Origin: Marinobacter flavimaris
Lineage (GTDB): Bacteria > Pseudomonadota > Gammaproteobacteria > Pseudomonadales > Oleiphilaceae
Assembly (NCBI RefSeq): GCF_002933295.1
Contig: NZ_PSSW01000002.1
Span: 372,001 to 436,000 of the forward strand
Length of the DNA: 64,000 bases
Direction of reading: 5' to 3'
Positions 37,914 through 48,653 of the stretch are shown one piece after another. The number at the start of each line of letters is the position of its first letter. The stretch's first letter is position 1. The notes beneath the pieces were generated by a model. That model saw only the letters and a list, made by a program, of their open reading frames with translations, had not been told where the DNA came from and ran no database searches. The position numbers and the translations under genes were made by a program.

Positions 37914-40900
37914 ATGGAAAACAAACACCATTACTACGTGTTCCGACGTTCTTTGATGCTTTCCCTGATTGCTGTAATGCTGGGATGCCTTTTCGCGAGT
38001 CCGGTATTTGCCAATTGGCCGGCACAGTTCGGGGGAAGTGGGCAGCAACGCCTGTATGACATTGCAGTTGATTCCAGAGGAAACAGCGTCACGCTGGGTT
38101 CTTTCAATGGCACGATCGAGTTTGTTAATTCAGAGGGAAATCTCGAAACATTTATTGGTGATTCACCGGAAAATCTGTATGTCGCAAAGTATTCCAGCCA
38201 AGGCGATTTGGTTTGGGCCAAAGTTGTTAACAGTGCTGCGATCATTTTCCCGGAAAGCCTGGAAATCGATGCCTCTGATAGCGTTTACATCTCCGGAGGG
38301 CTTAATTCCGCTGGCTCGGCAACGATCGCCGGAGTGGATATTGCCGCGAACAAGTCATTCATAGCAAAACTCAATTCATCCGGCGGCTGGAACTGGGCAA
38401 GGAGCTACGATCAGGTTGGCGTAAAGTTGACCGTTCCCAAAGGTGGCAACGGAATCTATGTGGCGTCTCAAGAACGCCAGAGCCAGGACATTCTCAAGCT
38501 ATCGCGTTTATCGAGGAGCAGCGGTGATGAGGTATGGAGCCTCGCAGTCGACAGCGTGACAGGCACCGCCGGTGCCAGTCAATTCATCTCGGCCAACAAG
38601 ATTATAGCAGAACCCCGTGGTGATGGATCCAGTGATCTATACATTGACTTCAGTATATTCGGTATTACCTCTGTGTGCGGGAACGCGACCTCGGCAAGCA
38701 ATCTAGTCGCCCGAGTTCAGGAGGTTATACAAAACGGCAATCCCAACGACCCTCAGAGCACCACTACCTATTCGCTGGACTGCCGATGGGTTTGGGATGG
38801 ACCGGGCTCACTGCAAACACAAACGGACATCACTGTTACTGATACGGACGTCTATCATGCGTCCAAACGCGTCCGTCGGATCAGTGCAGCTACAGGAGTG
38901 ACGGTATCAGAGCAGGGATTTGAAACCGGAAGCTTCGCGGACATCTATTATGGCTCATACGGAGATCAGGGTGTTTCGATTGAGTCTGACGACTCGGGTA
39001 ATGTCTATTACTCGGGAATTTATACTGGAACCCCCAGTCTTATCGGATACGGCCCGTTGGCTGAAGCGATACAACCTTCAATATTCGTGGCCAAACTGGG
39101 GCCGGATGAAACCTGGCGGTGGGTCAACTCGATATCACGACCGATCGGTCATTATGATGTTACAACCGATAGCCTCAATTCCAGGGTAGCTCTGAGTGAT
39201 AATGGCGTTACCCTGTCAGTTGCTTCCGCGCTAACAGGTTCTGCGGTTTTCGCATCAGAGGAACTGGTATCTTCGGGTTTTCCTACTGAAGCACCGACTA
39301 GTCCCGTCTCGGGTCCAGAAGATGTTTTTCTCGGTCTGTTGGATGCAGCAGGCGGTAACTGGTTAATACCTGTTGATCAAATCATTGGCCAAGGAATTAC
39401 CCCTCCAGACAACGCACTGGTTGAAGCGCCAACAGTTCTCATCAACGGTGAAGTTGCCACCGACGCCGGAGATTACACCTTTTGGAGTGCAGCCGATTCC
39501 ACGCTGTATATCATCGGCGAACCTCCGGGTTTGCTAACGCTGCAATGGCGGACTTCAACTGAATTGGACCCCGATAACCCTGATAAAAACACCACCAGGA
39601 TTATCGTCGAGCCTGTTTTGCCGCCTGTTGATCTTATCCAGACCCATATCGCCGATACAAAGGCCGTTTTGGAGCCTGTGCATCAACCAAACAATCCGAA
39701 TTTACCCATGCGATTCGCTCGCGTTGCCTATCCACCGAGCAGCCTTGGCCTGGTCTCGGACGGTAACTTTAGCCGCTCAGAGCCAGTCGGCAGTCAGTCT
39801 GATTATGTCGTCTTGCATTACGTGGCTACCAATACACCTGACGAAGAGGTAGACATCCAGACTCAATCACCGGTATTTCAGGTGGTGTATACGAAGCCTT
39901 GGGACGATTCGGGTTCTCTCCAGACCAGTAGTGATTGCCGGATTGGATCGGCTTTGACAAGCAACTTACATGAAGATTCAACGCGAAACGGCCATATTGT
40001 TTTCGAGACCGCTCGTTACGATGCCGGGCTTCATAGCCGAACAACAGGCATTGGGCCAATCTTCCCAGTCAATAGAAGCAGCGCTATCGACAACGCGATG
40101 GCGGTAGTCTGGTACCGTGAAAATGCATTGGGTCAAAGCTGGGCTGATGCTCCGGTTCGATATGCCTGCCAATGGCCACAGGTCGGGACTGCTCAGGGGG
40201 ATGCCAAGAGTCTTGTAATTGCGGACCAGCAGGGTTCAGGCGCGCTACCGCCAAACTATACCAATGCTTCGATCTACAACCAGACTGTCCCAGAGCTTCC
40301 CGGCTTTAATGCCAACGAAGAACACGCGTTGTTACTCGAAAATACGGTGTTTGCCCTGCGCAATGACCTGAACCAAGTCATTGCCGATAACAATACGTTG
40401 TACGCCTCTGAACCCTATACGATTTTGAAGTACCTTGATTCGAGCACAAGTCGTTGGGCATTTCAGGTTTACCGCATTGAAGCGCGAACGGCCGATGCCC
40501 CTTTTGGCCCAGCAGCCGCAAATCCAATCTACGCAAATAATGGGCTTTACACATTGACGGCCGGGAATCTCCTCCAGTTGCCGAAACCCATACTGGCGTT
40601 TGGTGTTTGCGAAGAGAACTCCATTACGGATGTTAATCAGGCCGGTTGGGAAGACCACAAGGGCAGCTTCTGGGCTCGCGCCGAAGGACAAGTGACGGCT
40701 CAGTACTACTACAGTCTACAGAACGAGTTTTACTATGACCTGAACAACGACGGAGAACCTGATCAAGAGTCCGCTAGTTGTGTACCGTGGCTGGATCGTC
40801 TAGCCAATACTCCGGAAAGCACTGCAGCAGGAACACCAGTGAATGTTCGGTACGAGTTTAAATGGCCGGACACAGTTCCAGTCATGGCGCCCGGCGAGAC

Positions 40901-43900
40901 GGTGTTCTCTTCAAAAGAAGCATCATGCTCCTCTCCGTCGCCGGAAAGATGTTTCCTCCCTCAGATCAATGGCCAAGCAGCGGCGCAGATCATCTATGAT
41001 GAAACGCTGGAAACCGTTAATGCGGCGCCTTCGGGTTCGCTCGTGAAGCTGATGGATCCGATTAGCGATCGTTCGGTTCCGTTGGAGGCGTTAAGTGGTC
41101 AACTTGCGACCCTTTCGCAAGGTGGAATCACCTATTTCAGTGATCTTCCCTTCGTAATTCGAACCCGTCTCAGCTACGACCCGATCAACAGAACCCTGAG
41201 CTTCAGGGGTTGGTTCGATGACAGCCAGATCGGTGATCCTCAGTTGCTCCCCAATATAATGACGACTCGGGAGCGTGATCGAATTCTGTCCCTACCGGGT
41301 GCAGATCAGGCGTTTTCTGATGCCGTTAACCAGCTTTATCACCTCTCTCGAAATCCGAACGGGCTCAATCTGGACGGCGATCCGCAGGATGCTCCAGATG
41401 AAGCGTATCTGGTCGGCGTCCAGCCGCAATACCTGGGGCAAGGCATTGACGAGGACGGAGACGGAATCGCAGACAATTTCGCTGACGCCGATAACAACAA
41501 ACGGGATGATCGCCTCGATGATCCTGCTTTTGTGCTTCCGCCAACCCAGTTCGTCGTAAAGGTGGAAGACAATACAGTGGCGGAACCCCAGGCTTTGCTG
41601 GGCACCCCTATGGCATTGACCGCAGGGCGCCCGACTGGCGCAGGCTACGTGACAGTCGCGTTTAATAATGATCCCAGCCTTGGCTCATTGCCCGTCAGTC
41701 TGCAGGTCTTGCGGATGGATAATAGCAATGGCGTATACCAGGGCAATATCTGGGTTGTGCCTTCCGATAACATTTTTGAGGAGGCACTTACGCTGCGGCA
41801 CAGCGGCGATTTTGCCGGAGATCCGGATCTGGTTGATTTCGAATGGTACTACCAGCCTGATACCAACGGACAACCTGATTCACCGCCGGTACCTGGCGAT
41901 CCTGTTTCACCCTGGAAAATCCATCCGGACTCGGGCCCAGGTGCGTTGGATATAACCATTGAAGGCCCAGGCCTCCTGACGCTGAGTGACAACTGGTTTA
42001 TCACACGTTACACAAACCTCGGCGGTACCGAATACGGTAACGATATGATCCCAAGCGCTTGGGCAGGAGATCCAAGTTACGACCCTTCCGCGCCGTCTTC
42101 TGACTCAACGGTTCTGGCAAAAGGCATGCTCGCCACAGGATGGATAAAACGGGTTATTGCCGGATTGAATCCATTTGATCAGCGCGTCAGTGATTTCCGT
42201 GAGGCGGAGGTGAACACGCTGACAAGCATGATCGCGCAGGCTGGCGAGCCCTATGCCGGCCCAATCCCCTTTAACCCAGACCCGGAAGTAGTGAATGGTG
42301 TAGGAATCATTGAGGCATATCAGACGGTGTTGGAGCGTGGTAAGGACCTCAGTATTAACGCCGGGTTTGACGATATCGCCGCGAATACCCAGTTGCTGAA
42401 CGTGGCGACCAGAATTGCCGATCTGTACATGCTGCTTGGCAACGAAGCTTATGCAGATGCGCAGGATCCGACAATTGGTCTTGAGGCAGACAGCGAGCTG
42501 GGCAGCGTCGCTTCCTCGCTCTTTGCATTCAAGAACCAACTCCAATCGCCGTTGGAAGAGGAACTTGTTCTGTTACGGGGGCGTGATGATAGTCGAGCGG
42601 GTGTCTCCGGCTACCCGGTCCATAACCGCCTGTTCTGGAACTTTACCCAAGGCAATGGCGAAGTCGCCTACGTGCAGAATTACCGGATAACCGATCAGAA
42701 CAAGGACGGATTCATTACGGAGACCGATGCCCGGACTCTCTACCCGCAAGGACATGGGGATGCATGGGGGCATTACCTCAGTTCCGTTAAGAGCCGGTAC
42801 ATTCTGTTGCAAGAACCGAACTTCACCTGGAAACCCAGAGCCGAGTCTGTCCTGGTGGCAGGTGTGCCAATTGAGGTCGACTACCTGGACGAACGGAAGT
42901 TTGCCCAGGCTGCTGCCGCCAAAGCAAAAGCAGGCTCGGAGATTATTAATCTCACCTATCGCGAGAAATATGTGGAGGCACCGTCTGGGCAATGGCAAGG
43001 CTATAAGGACACTGCAGATAAAAATGATCGGGCCTGGGGTCTGGATGGTTGGGGTCGTCGTGCCGGGCAGGGTGCGTATTTTGACTGGCTGACCGCCAAC
43101 GCCATTCTCCCGGCGGTGGACGAGCTCAACCAGGGGATCGAAAAGGTTGACCGCACAACCGTCGTGGAGCTTTCCCAGATTGTAGATCAATATGGGGCAG
43201 TCCAGGCACAGCTCGACCAGGCCGACGCCGGGTTGAATCCTTTGGGTTTGGCCAAGGGCGTTGTGCCTTTCGATATTGATCCGAACTTTCTTGAGGTCGG
43301 CTCGGGTATTCAGGGAGAAAGCCATTTTGACCAGATAGCGCAACGGGCACAGATAGCTCTGGATAACGCCGTAGAGGTCTTCAACTTTGCTAACCAGCAA
43401 ACGCAGTCTGTTCGCTCGGTGCAAGACGACGCGGATGAGCTGAATAATTCCGTGATTCAGCAAGAGAGAGACTACCGGAACCGTCTGATTGAAATATTCG
43501 GTTATCCCTACGCTGGTGATATTGGTGGCGGCAAAACCTATCCGTCGGGCTACGCAGGGCCGGATCTCTACCATTATATGTACGTCAGTACCGAATTAAC
43601 CGGGGAGTTGCCGCCCCCGGACGGCTCTTTCACAGGCTTCTATTCCGGGATTACCTTTGGAGGGAGCGAAGGATTTGTGTTTCCGGGTGATGGGCTCACT
43701 GGCGCTTATGAAAACGTTGGGGACACATTGCAGGTCGATTATCCCGTCGCCCAAGGCGCCGACTGGCAGTTTGTTGCTCCGGCAAGCTGGGGCAAGCGTC
43801 GGGCTCCCGGCCGCGTTCAAAACGCGATATCGGAAGTTTTGCAGGCTCAAGCGCAACTCCAAAGAGCGGCTAAAGAGCATGAACTCCTGCTGCTTGAAGT

Positions 43901-45611
43901 GACGGATGCCGCTGACCTTGTTAAAGCCGAATACCAATTGAATTTGGATGAAATAGAGATTTTGCAGAAAAAGGCGAACCAGATTTATAGCCTTGACGCT
44001 GCACTTGTCGTAGCGAAAGCAGCTAACCTGACCGCTAATCTCGCAGCACAGGCAATCAGCGATGGTGCCGATGCCGCAGGAACGGCCATTCCCACAACGG
44101 TCGGTTTCTCAAACGATGTTTTCAGTGCGGTTCGAGGAACAGTTAAAGGTATCGAAGTAGCTGCTACTAATACATTTAATGTCTTGGCATCTGGTGCTGA
44201 ACTGACTGAATTTACTTTGGATATCGGTAAAGAAGCCGTTGAATTACAGACGGATATAGCCCTTTCCGCCGACACAACCAATGTTGCACTTGTCGATAGA
44301 ATAAAAGAGTTGGAACAACTCTGGCGCGAAGAGGCACTGCTGCGATTAGAGCTGTTTACCCAGGCCGAGGTGGTAAACCAGAGCCTTGGCAGCTATTACG
44401 AAGTCCTCGCCGAGGGTCAGCGCCTGCTGGAAGAGCGCCGCTCGTTCCGGGTATTTACCGCTGGTGATGTTCAGGCCAACCGTTACAGTGACCTCACGTT
44501 CCGGATCTTCCGCAATGATGCCCTGCAGAAATACCGTGCCCAGTTTGATCTGGCTGCGCGCTATGTCTATCTGGCAGCAACCGCCTACGATTACGAAACC
44601 AATCTGCTCGGTGATGATGCCGGTTCAGGCCGCAAGTTCCTGGCGGGTATCGTGAGGCAGCGCGGGCTGGGGCAGGTCATCGATGGTGTGCCTATTGCCG
44701 GCACACCCGGCCTTGCAGATGTTCTGGCACGACTGACCCAGAATTTCGATGTCTACCGTGGCCAATTGGGCTTCAACAACCCGCAGGTGGAAACCAACCG
44801 GTTCTCGCTACGCTACGAGTTATTCCGCAAGCGTCTTGACCCCGACGATCCGAACAGTGAACTTGTCAGGTTGCAGACCAATCAGGAATGGCGTCAAAAG
44901 CTTGAAGAGAGCCGGGTTGATAACCTTTGGGATATTCCCGAGTTCCGTCGCTATGCCAGGCCCTTTGCCCCGGAAAGTGCGGGGCCCCAGCCAGGCCTGG
45001 TGATTCGCTTCCCGACAACCGTGAATTTTGGGCTCAACTTCTTTGGTCGGGAACTGGGGGCAGGCGACAGCGCCTATGATCCAACGAATTTCGCGACCAA
45101 GGTACGGGCCGTAGGCACCTGGTTCGAAGGCTACAACGAAACCGGCTTGTCTAATACGCCTCGCGTCTACCTGCTTCCCGTGGGCATGGATATTATGCGC
45201 TCGCCCACTGGCGACACGCTTGCGACCCGGGAATGGCGGGTGGTGGACCAACGGTTGCCTGAACCCTTCCCGATAGGCGCATCGGATCTGACCAATCCCG
45301 AGTGGATTCCAATCAATGACTCCCTCAGTGGCACTTATGCGGATATCCGCCGGTCCTCAAGCTACCGCGCCTATCACGACAGTGGCGAATATGATCCCGC
45401 CCAGACTGCCAGTGATACGCGCCTGGTGGGACGGTCGGTCTGGAATACGGACTGGATGTTGGTGATTCCGGGAGGCACCCTCAATTACCTGCCTGATGAA
45501 GGCCTGGATCGTCTGATTCATGGACAGCTCACACCGGAAGGCACACGTGATGGCAACGGCATCTCAGACATCAAGTTGCACTTCCAGACTTACGGCTACT
45601 CAGGGAACTAA
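37914..45611 (+). CDS. Giant secreted protein (2565 aa), beta-propeller N-terminus
   Basis: A signal peptide (1-33, ending SPVFA) leads into an N-terminal propeller-like region (34 to about 450) with SBBP-type repeats: YDIAVDSRGNSVTLGSFNG, LEIDASDSVYISGG, IESDDSGNVYYSGIYTG. The middle carries acidic calcium-loop motifs: DLNNDGEPDQE, DEDGDGIADN (about 1179) and DQNKDGFITETDA (about 1594). Residues about 1970-2180 are strongly helical and Ala/Glu-rich. The C-terminus ends WNTDWMLVIPGGTL...ISDIKLHFQTYGYSGN, without a sorting tail or barrel. ATG 37914 follows GAGG. I do not know its function; the size and calcium loops suggest an extracellular surface or toxin-like structure. Confidence 0.9.
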   Translation: MENKHHYYVFRRSLMLSLIAVMLGCLFASPVFANWPAQFGGSGQQRLYDIAVDSRGNSVTLGSFNGTIEFVNSEGNLETFIGDSPENLYVAKYSSQGDLVWAKVVNSAAIIFPESLEIDASDSVYISGGLNSAGSATIAGVDIAANKSFIAKLNSSGGWNWARSYDQVGVKLTVPKGGNGIYVASQERQSQDILKLSRLSRSSGDEVWSLAVDSVTGTAGASQFISANKIIAEPRGDGSSDLYIDFSIFGITSVCGNATSASNLVARVQEVIQNGNPNDPQSTTTYSLDCRWVWDGPGSLQTQTDITVTDTDVYHASKRVRRISAATGVTVSEQGFETGSFADIYYGSYGDQGVSIESDDSGNVYYSGIYTGTPSLIGYGPLAEAIQPSIFVAKLGPDETWRWVNSISRPIGHYDVTTDSLNSRVALSDNGVTLSVASALTGSAVFASEELVSSGFPTEAPTSPVSGPEDVFLGLLDAAGGNWLIPVDQIIGQGITPPDNALVEAPTVLINGEVATDAGDYTFWSAADSTLYIIGEPPGLLTLQWRTSTELDPDNPDKNTTRIIVEPVLPPVDLIQTHIADTKAVLEPVHQPNNPNLPMRFARVAYPPSSLGLVSDGNFSRSEPVGSQSDYVVLHYVATNTPDEEVDIQTQSPVFQVVYTKPWDDSGSLQTSSDCRIGSALTSNLHEDSTRNGHIVFETARYDAGLHSRTTGIGPIFPVNRSSAIDNAMAVVWYRENALGQSWADAPVRYACQWPQVGTAQGDAKSLVIADQQGSGALPPNYTNASIYNQTVPELPGFNANEEHALLLENTVFALRNDLNQVIADNNTLYASEPYTILKYLDSSTSRWAFQVYRIEARTADAPFGPAAANPIYANNGLYTLTAGNLLQLPKPILAFGVCEENSITDVNQAGWEDHKGSFWARAEGQVTAQYYYSLQNEFYYDLNNDGEPDQESASCVPWLDRLANTPESTAAGTPVNVRYEFKWPDTVPVMAPGETVFSSKEASCSSPSPERCFLPQINGQAAAQIIYDETLETVNAAPSGSLVKLMDPISDRSVPLEALSGQLATLSQGGITYFSDLPFVIRTRLSYDPINRTLSFRGWFDDSQIGDPQLLPNIMTTRERDRILSLPGADQAFSDAVNQLYHLSRNPNGLNLDGDPQDAPDEAYLVGVQPQYLGQGIDEDGDGIADNFADADNNKRDDRLDDPAFVLPPTQFVVKVEDNTVAEPQALLGTPMALTAGRPTGAGYVTVAFNNDPSLGSLPVSLQVLRMDNSNGVYQGNIWVVPSDNIFEEALTLRHSGDFAGDPDLVDFEWYYQPDTNGQPDSPPVPGDPVSPWKIHPDSGPGALDITIEGPGLLTLSDNWFITRYTNLGGTEYGNDMIPSAWAGDPSYDPSAPSSDSTVLAKGMLATGWIKRVIAGLNPFDQRVSDFREAEVNTLTSMIAQAGEPYAGPIPFNPDPEVVNGVGIIEAYQTVLERGKDLSINAGFDDIAANTQLLNVATRIADLYMLLGNEAYADAQDPTIGLEADSELGSVASSLFAFKNQLQSPLEEELVLLRGRDDSRAGVSGYPVHNRLFWNFTQGNGEVAYVQNYRITDQNKDGFITETDARTLYPQGHGDAWGHYLSSVKSRYILLQEPNFTWKPRAESVLVAGVPIEVDYLDERKFAQAAAAKAKAGSEIINLTYREKYVEAPSGQWQGYKDTADKNDRAWGLDGWGRRAGQGAYFDWLTANAILPAVDELNQGIEKVDRTTVVELSQIVDQYGAVQAQLDQADAGLNPLGLAKGVVPFDIDPNFLEVGSGIQGESHFDQIAQRAQIALDNAVEVFNFANQQTQSVRSVQDDADELNNSVIQQERDYRNRLIEIFGYPYAGDIGGGKTYPSGYAGPDLYHYMYVSTELTGELPPPDGSFTGFYSGITFGGSEGFVFPGDGLTGAYENVGDTLQVDYPVAQGADWQFVAPASWGKRRAPGRVQNAISEVLQAQAQLQRAAKEHELLLLEVTDAADLVKAEYQLNLDEIEILQKKANQIYSLDAALVVAKAANLTANLAAQAISDGADAAGTAIPTTVGFSNDVFSAVRGTVKGIEVAATNTFNVLASGAELTEFTLDIGKEAVELQTDIALSADTTNVALVDRIKELEQLWREEALLRLELFTQAEVVNQSLGSYYEVLAEGQRLLEERRSFRVFTAGDVQANRYSDLTFRIFRNDALQKYRAQFDLAARYVYLAATAYDYETNLLGDDAGSGRKFLAGIVRQRGLGQVIDGVPIAGTPGLADVLARLTQNFDVYRGQLGFNNPQVETNRFSLRYELFRKRLDPDDPNSELVRLQTNQEWRQKLEESRVDNLWDIPEFRRYARPFAPESAGPQPGLVIRFPTTVNFGLNFFGRELGAGDSAYDPTNFATKVRAVGTWFEGYNETGLSNTPRVYLLPVGMDIMRSPTGDTLATREWRVVDQRLPEPFPIGASDLTNPEWIPINDSLSGTYADIRRSSSYRAYHDSGEYDPAQTASDTRLVGRSVWNTDWMLVIPGGTLNYLPDEGLDRLIHGQLTPEGTRDGNGISDIKLHFQTYGYSGN

Positions 45612-45621
45612 GGTGATCAGC

Positions 45622-47841
45622 ATGAAAAATACAAGTGTTTTCAGAGCTGTATCGTCAGGTCTTGTGCCAATGATGTTGGTCGCCCACTCTGCGATGGCAG
45701 CGATCCCCGAGCCTGACAATCTTCTCTATGGAACCGTGACCGTCGATGGCACTCCAGTGACGGCGGCTGACAAGAATGTGTCCCTGCTTCTTGAGTACCA
45801 GGGCCAGATCATTGATCGCTACGTCATGGGCGAGGATCCCGCTGCACAGGATCGCTATGTCCTTTCGGTGCCACTGGACGTAATTGACGAACGGCGCGAC
45901 GGCTTTCTGCGCAAGGGCGATGTGCTTACGGTTCGTTATCAGATGGGTACTTCACGGTCTGCCGCAACAGAGGTTGTGGTCGATGACCGGGGCACGTCGG
46001 TGGAGTTGAACCTCGCCCTCAGAGGCGTCGATATCATCGATGGCCCCGATCCCAACAGTCAGGACACTGATGGGGATGGTATTTCAGACGTAGCGGAAGT
46101 CGCCGCCGGACTGAACCCTTTTGATCCATCCGACGCACTTCTTGATGCAGACGGCGACGGCGTTAACAACCTGGACGAGTACCTGGCGGGTCGGGATCTC
46201 AACGCAGATGATGAACCACCTCTTCTGATTCCGCCCAACGATATTGAGGTTCCAGCTACCGGTCTCTTCACCCGGGTCGATCTTGGTGAAGCGACTGCCT
46301 TTGATGCGCTGGATGGGGCCATCACAGCGACTAACGATGCCAGACCACAAATGCCTCCTGGTGCTCATTTTGTGGAATGGAAAGCCAGTGACAAATCCGG
46401 AAACGTGGCGACGGAAACCCAGCTCGTGATTGTCAAACCTATCGTCAACTTCCATACCGATGCGGTGGTGGCTGAAGGCAGCAGTGTGGAATTGGTTGCC
46501 GAGCTGAACGGACCGGCCGCGATCTATCCCGTTTCGATTCCCTACACGGTCGCTGGCACGGCAGTCGGCGGCGGAGTGGACCATACCCTTGCCAATGGAG
46601 AGATTCTGATACAGAGCGGGCTTCGGGGCAGTGTTAACTTTCAGGTGATCGATGACGCTGATGGCGGTGAGACCCAGGAAACCATCGTAGTGACCATGGG
46701 TGCCTCTGCTAACGTAGTGCTTGGCGAGAAAACCGTCTACACAGCACAAATAAGTGACCAGAACATTGCTCCTTCCGTAGAGATGGTTGCCGATCAGGGA
46801 CAGGGTCAAACGAGGCTGGTAGTGACTGACGGAGGCCCAGTTACCGTGAATGCCCTAGTCAGCGATCCGGATCCCGGCGATATCCATAGCTATGACTGGT
46901 CCTTCAGTGACAGTCAGTTGCTAGAGACGGACGGTGACAGTTCTGACGGCCAGTTCGTATTTGATCCGGGTAACCTGTCGCCCGGGTTCTACACCGTTGC
47001 CGTGAGCGTCAGAGACAGCTCGCTTGCAGAGAGCCGTAATGATTTAGTGATAGCGGTGCTGAGCGAAGCCCCTTTGCTCACGTCGCTGGATTCGGATGGT
47101 GACGGTATCACTGACGATATTGAAGGCTTCGTTGACACTGACGGCGATGGCATCCCCGATTACCTTGATGACCTGGAGCCGGAAAACCTGATCCGCGCCA
47201 TGGCTTCTGCGAGCGATGAATACCTGATCGAAACAGAGCCGGGCCTGACACTTTCGCTCGGCTATACCGCGCTATCGTCGAAGAAGAACAGAGCCATCGT
47301 GGATGTGGATGACGTTGCTCTGGCGTTCTCATTGCCTCCACTGGAGGAGGGCGAACGTTCGGAGCAGTTCCCGGGCGGCATTTTCGATTTTACGGTGAGT
47401 GGTCTGGCGCAACCATCCGACTCGGCTTATGTCGTCTTGCCGCAGCTTGCAGTCATTCCAAAACGTGCTGTCTACAGAAAATATTCGGCAGAGACGATGG
47501 CCTGGAATGCGTTTATCGAAAATGATAGAAATGCTGTTTACTCGGCCCCCGGGGAAGAGGGCTTCTGTCCCCCGCCTAAATCCGGCGATTACAGGCCTGG
47601 CCTGAACCAGGGTGACTGGTGCGCGATGTTATTCATCGAAGATGGTGGCCCGAACGATGCAGACGGCTTTGCCAATCAACGCATAAAGGACCCTGGTGGC
47701 ATTCAGGGCGAGACTGAGAGCACTACGGCCAGTGGCGGCGGCGGTGGCGGCCGTTTCGATCCCTTCTTGTTGTTATTGGTAGCCTTGTCGGCTGGCTTGA
47801 TCTATCGCAGTCGTCTTCGCCGAGTGAATAGTGGCCGGTAA
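45622..47841 (+). CDS. Calx-beta/thrombospondin-repeat protein with GlyGly-CTERM tail
   Basis: This 739-aa exported protein has a signal peptide to about residue 27. Thrombospondin type 3 calcium repeats lie at 146-190 (DTDGDGISD, DADGDGVNN), then an HYR-like domain, a Calx-beta domain (about 274-380), a PKD/Ig-like domain (386-480) and a second repeat pair at 490-520. The tail is diagnostic: six glycines G705-G710, a hydrophobic helix 714-728 and a basic end (YRSRLRRVNSGR). This is a GlyGly-CTERM sorting signal cut by rhombosortase, whose gene overlaps the stop by 11 bases. Known substrates leave by type II secretion. ATG 45622 follows AAGGTGAT. Confidence 0.9.
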   Translation: MKNTSVFRAVSSGLVPMMLVAHSAMAAIPEPDNLLYGTVTVDGTPVTAADKNVSLLLEYQGQIIDRYVMGEDPAAQDRYVLSVPLDVIDERRDGFLRKGDVLTVRYQMGTSRSAATEVVVDDRGTSVELNLALRGVDIIDGPDPNSQDTDGDGISDVAEVAAGLNPFDPSDALLDADGDGVNNLDEYLAGRDLNADDEPPLLIPPNDIEVPATGLFTRVDLGEATAFDALDGAITATNDARPQMPPGAHFVEWKASDKSGNVATETQLVIVKPIVNFHTDAVVAEGSSVELVAELNGPAAIYPVSIPYTVAGTAVGGGVDHTLANGEILIQSGLRGSVNFQVIDDADGGETQETIVVTMGASANVVLGEKTVYTAQISDQNIAPSVEMVADQGQGQTRLVVTDGGPVTVNALVSDPDPGDIHSYDWSFSDSQLLETDGDSSDGQFVFDPGNLSPGFYTVAVSVRDSSLAESRNDLVIAVLSEAPLLTSLDSDGDGITDDIEGFVDTDGDGIPDYLDDLEPENLIRAMASASDEYLIETEPGLTLSLGYTALSSKKNRAIVDVDDVALAFSLPPLEEGERSEQFPGGIFDFTVSGLAQPSDSAYVVLPQLAVIPKRAVYRKYSAETMAWNAFIENDRNAVYSAPGEEGFCPPPKSGDYRPGLNQGDWCAMLFIEDGGPNDADGFANQRIKDPGGIQGETESTTASGGGGGGRFDPFLLLLVALSAGLIYRSRLRRVNSGR

Positions 47842-48462
47842 CAGGGTTTTCGGCGAGAACCGATACAACTGCGGGGTCCCGGCAACAATGAGCGTAATTG
47901 CGCTTGTTGTTGCCGTATTCCAGCCTGAAGCCTCTTCTTTTTTACAATACCGGAATGATTTCCATCAGAGTGGCGAGATCTGGCGATTGATATCGGCCCA
48001 TTTCGTCCACCTTGACTGGCCGCATCTCTTGTTGAATCTCTCCGGACTCTGGTTACTGTGGTCGCTTGTTGGCAGGGCGCTCAATGCGGACCAGTGGTTA
48101 CTATTGATCGTTCTATTGTCCGTTTCAATCACGGTGGGTTTGAAGGTAGTTGCGAAAGAGGTTGATTGGTACGTCGGACTATCTGGTTTGCTCTATGGAA
48201 TGCTGTCTCTCGGGTTAGTGGTCAAGATCGGTGAGTTCAAATCACCACTGACGCTTGTGCTTGCCCTGGTTTTGCTCAAGGCTGCACTGGACAGTCTCTA
48301 CGGACCATTGACCTTGATGGCCATGACAGATCAAAGGGTTGTTGCAGACGCCCACATCTTCGGAGTGTTTGCCGGCTGCTGCTTCGGTTTGCTGTGTCGA
48401 TTCTGCATAGTCCGCAAAAACAAAAAGCCCGGACCTTTCGGCCCGGGCTTTTTGTCGGAATC

Positions 48463-48484
<22 letters not shown>
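47831..48484 (+). CDS. rrtA: Rhombosortase (rhomboid protease for GlyGly-CTERM)
   Basis: This 217-aa intramembrane serine protease lacks the N-terminal domain of GlpG. It carries GEIWRLISAHFVHLDWPHLLLNLSGLWLLW, the typical rhombosortase loop, catalytic S118 in GLSGLLYG and H175 in DAHIFGVFAG. It removes GlyGly-CTERM tails so the protein can be released or anchored at the surface. GTG 47831 starts inside the substrate gene; ATG 47888 is an in-frame alternative that would begin right at the first helix. The last 20 codons run through the tRNA-Pro terminator, and the stop lies inside that tRNA gene on the opposite strand. Confidence 0.92.
48416..48453 (-). terminator. Intrinsic terminator of tRNA-Pro
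   Basis: Read on the minus strand it is AAAAAGCCCGGGCC-GAAA-GGTCCGGGCTTTTT followed by GTTTTTG: a stable stem with a G-U pair, GAAA loop and long T-run. On the plus strand the G-U becomes an A-C mismatch, so it is tuned for the tRNA direction. It lies inside the 3' end of rrtA. Confidence 0.85.
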
Positions 48485-48539
<55 letters not shown>

Positions 48540-48596
48540 ATTCGCTCTTTGCCACATCGAAACTTGAGAGTATTCTCAGTGGCTTAGCGGGAGCGA

Positions 48597-48625
48597 AGTC
48601 TACACGAGCCCATGGAAAAAATAAA
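48597..48625 (-). promoter_or_regulatory. Candidate tRNA-Pro promoter
   Basis: On the minus strand TAGACT (48597-48602) is a good -10, with a weak TTTATT -35 17 bp upstream. The tRNA 5' end is 57 bases downstream. Confidence 0.4.
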
Positions 48626-48653
48626 CATCCGACGGCGATTTTGATCGCAATTT

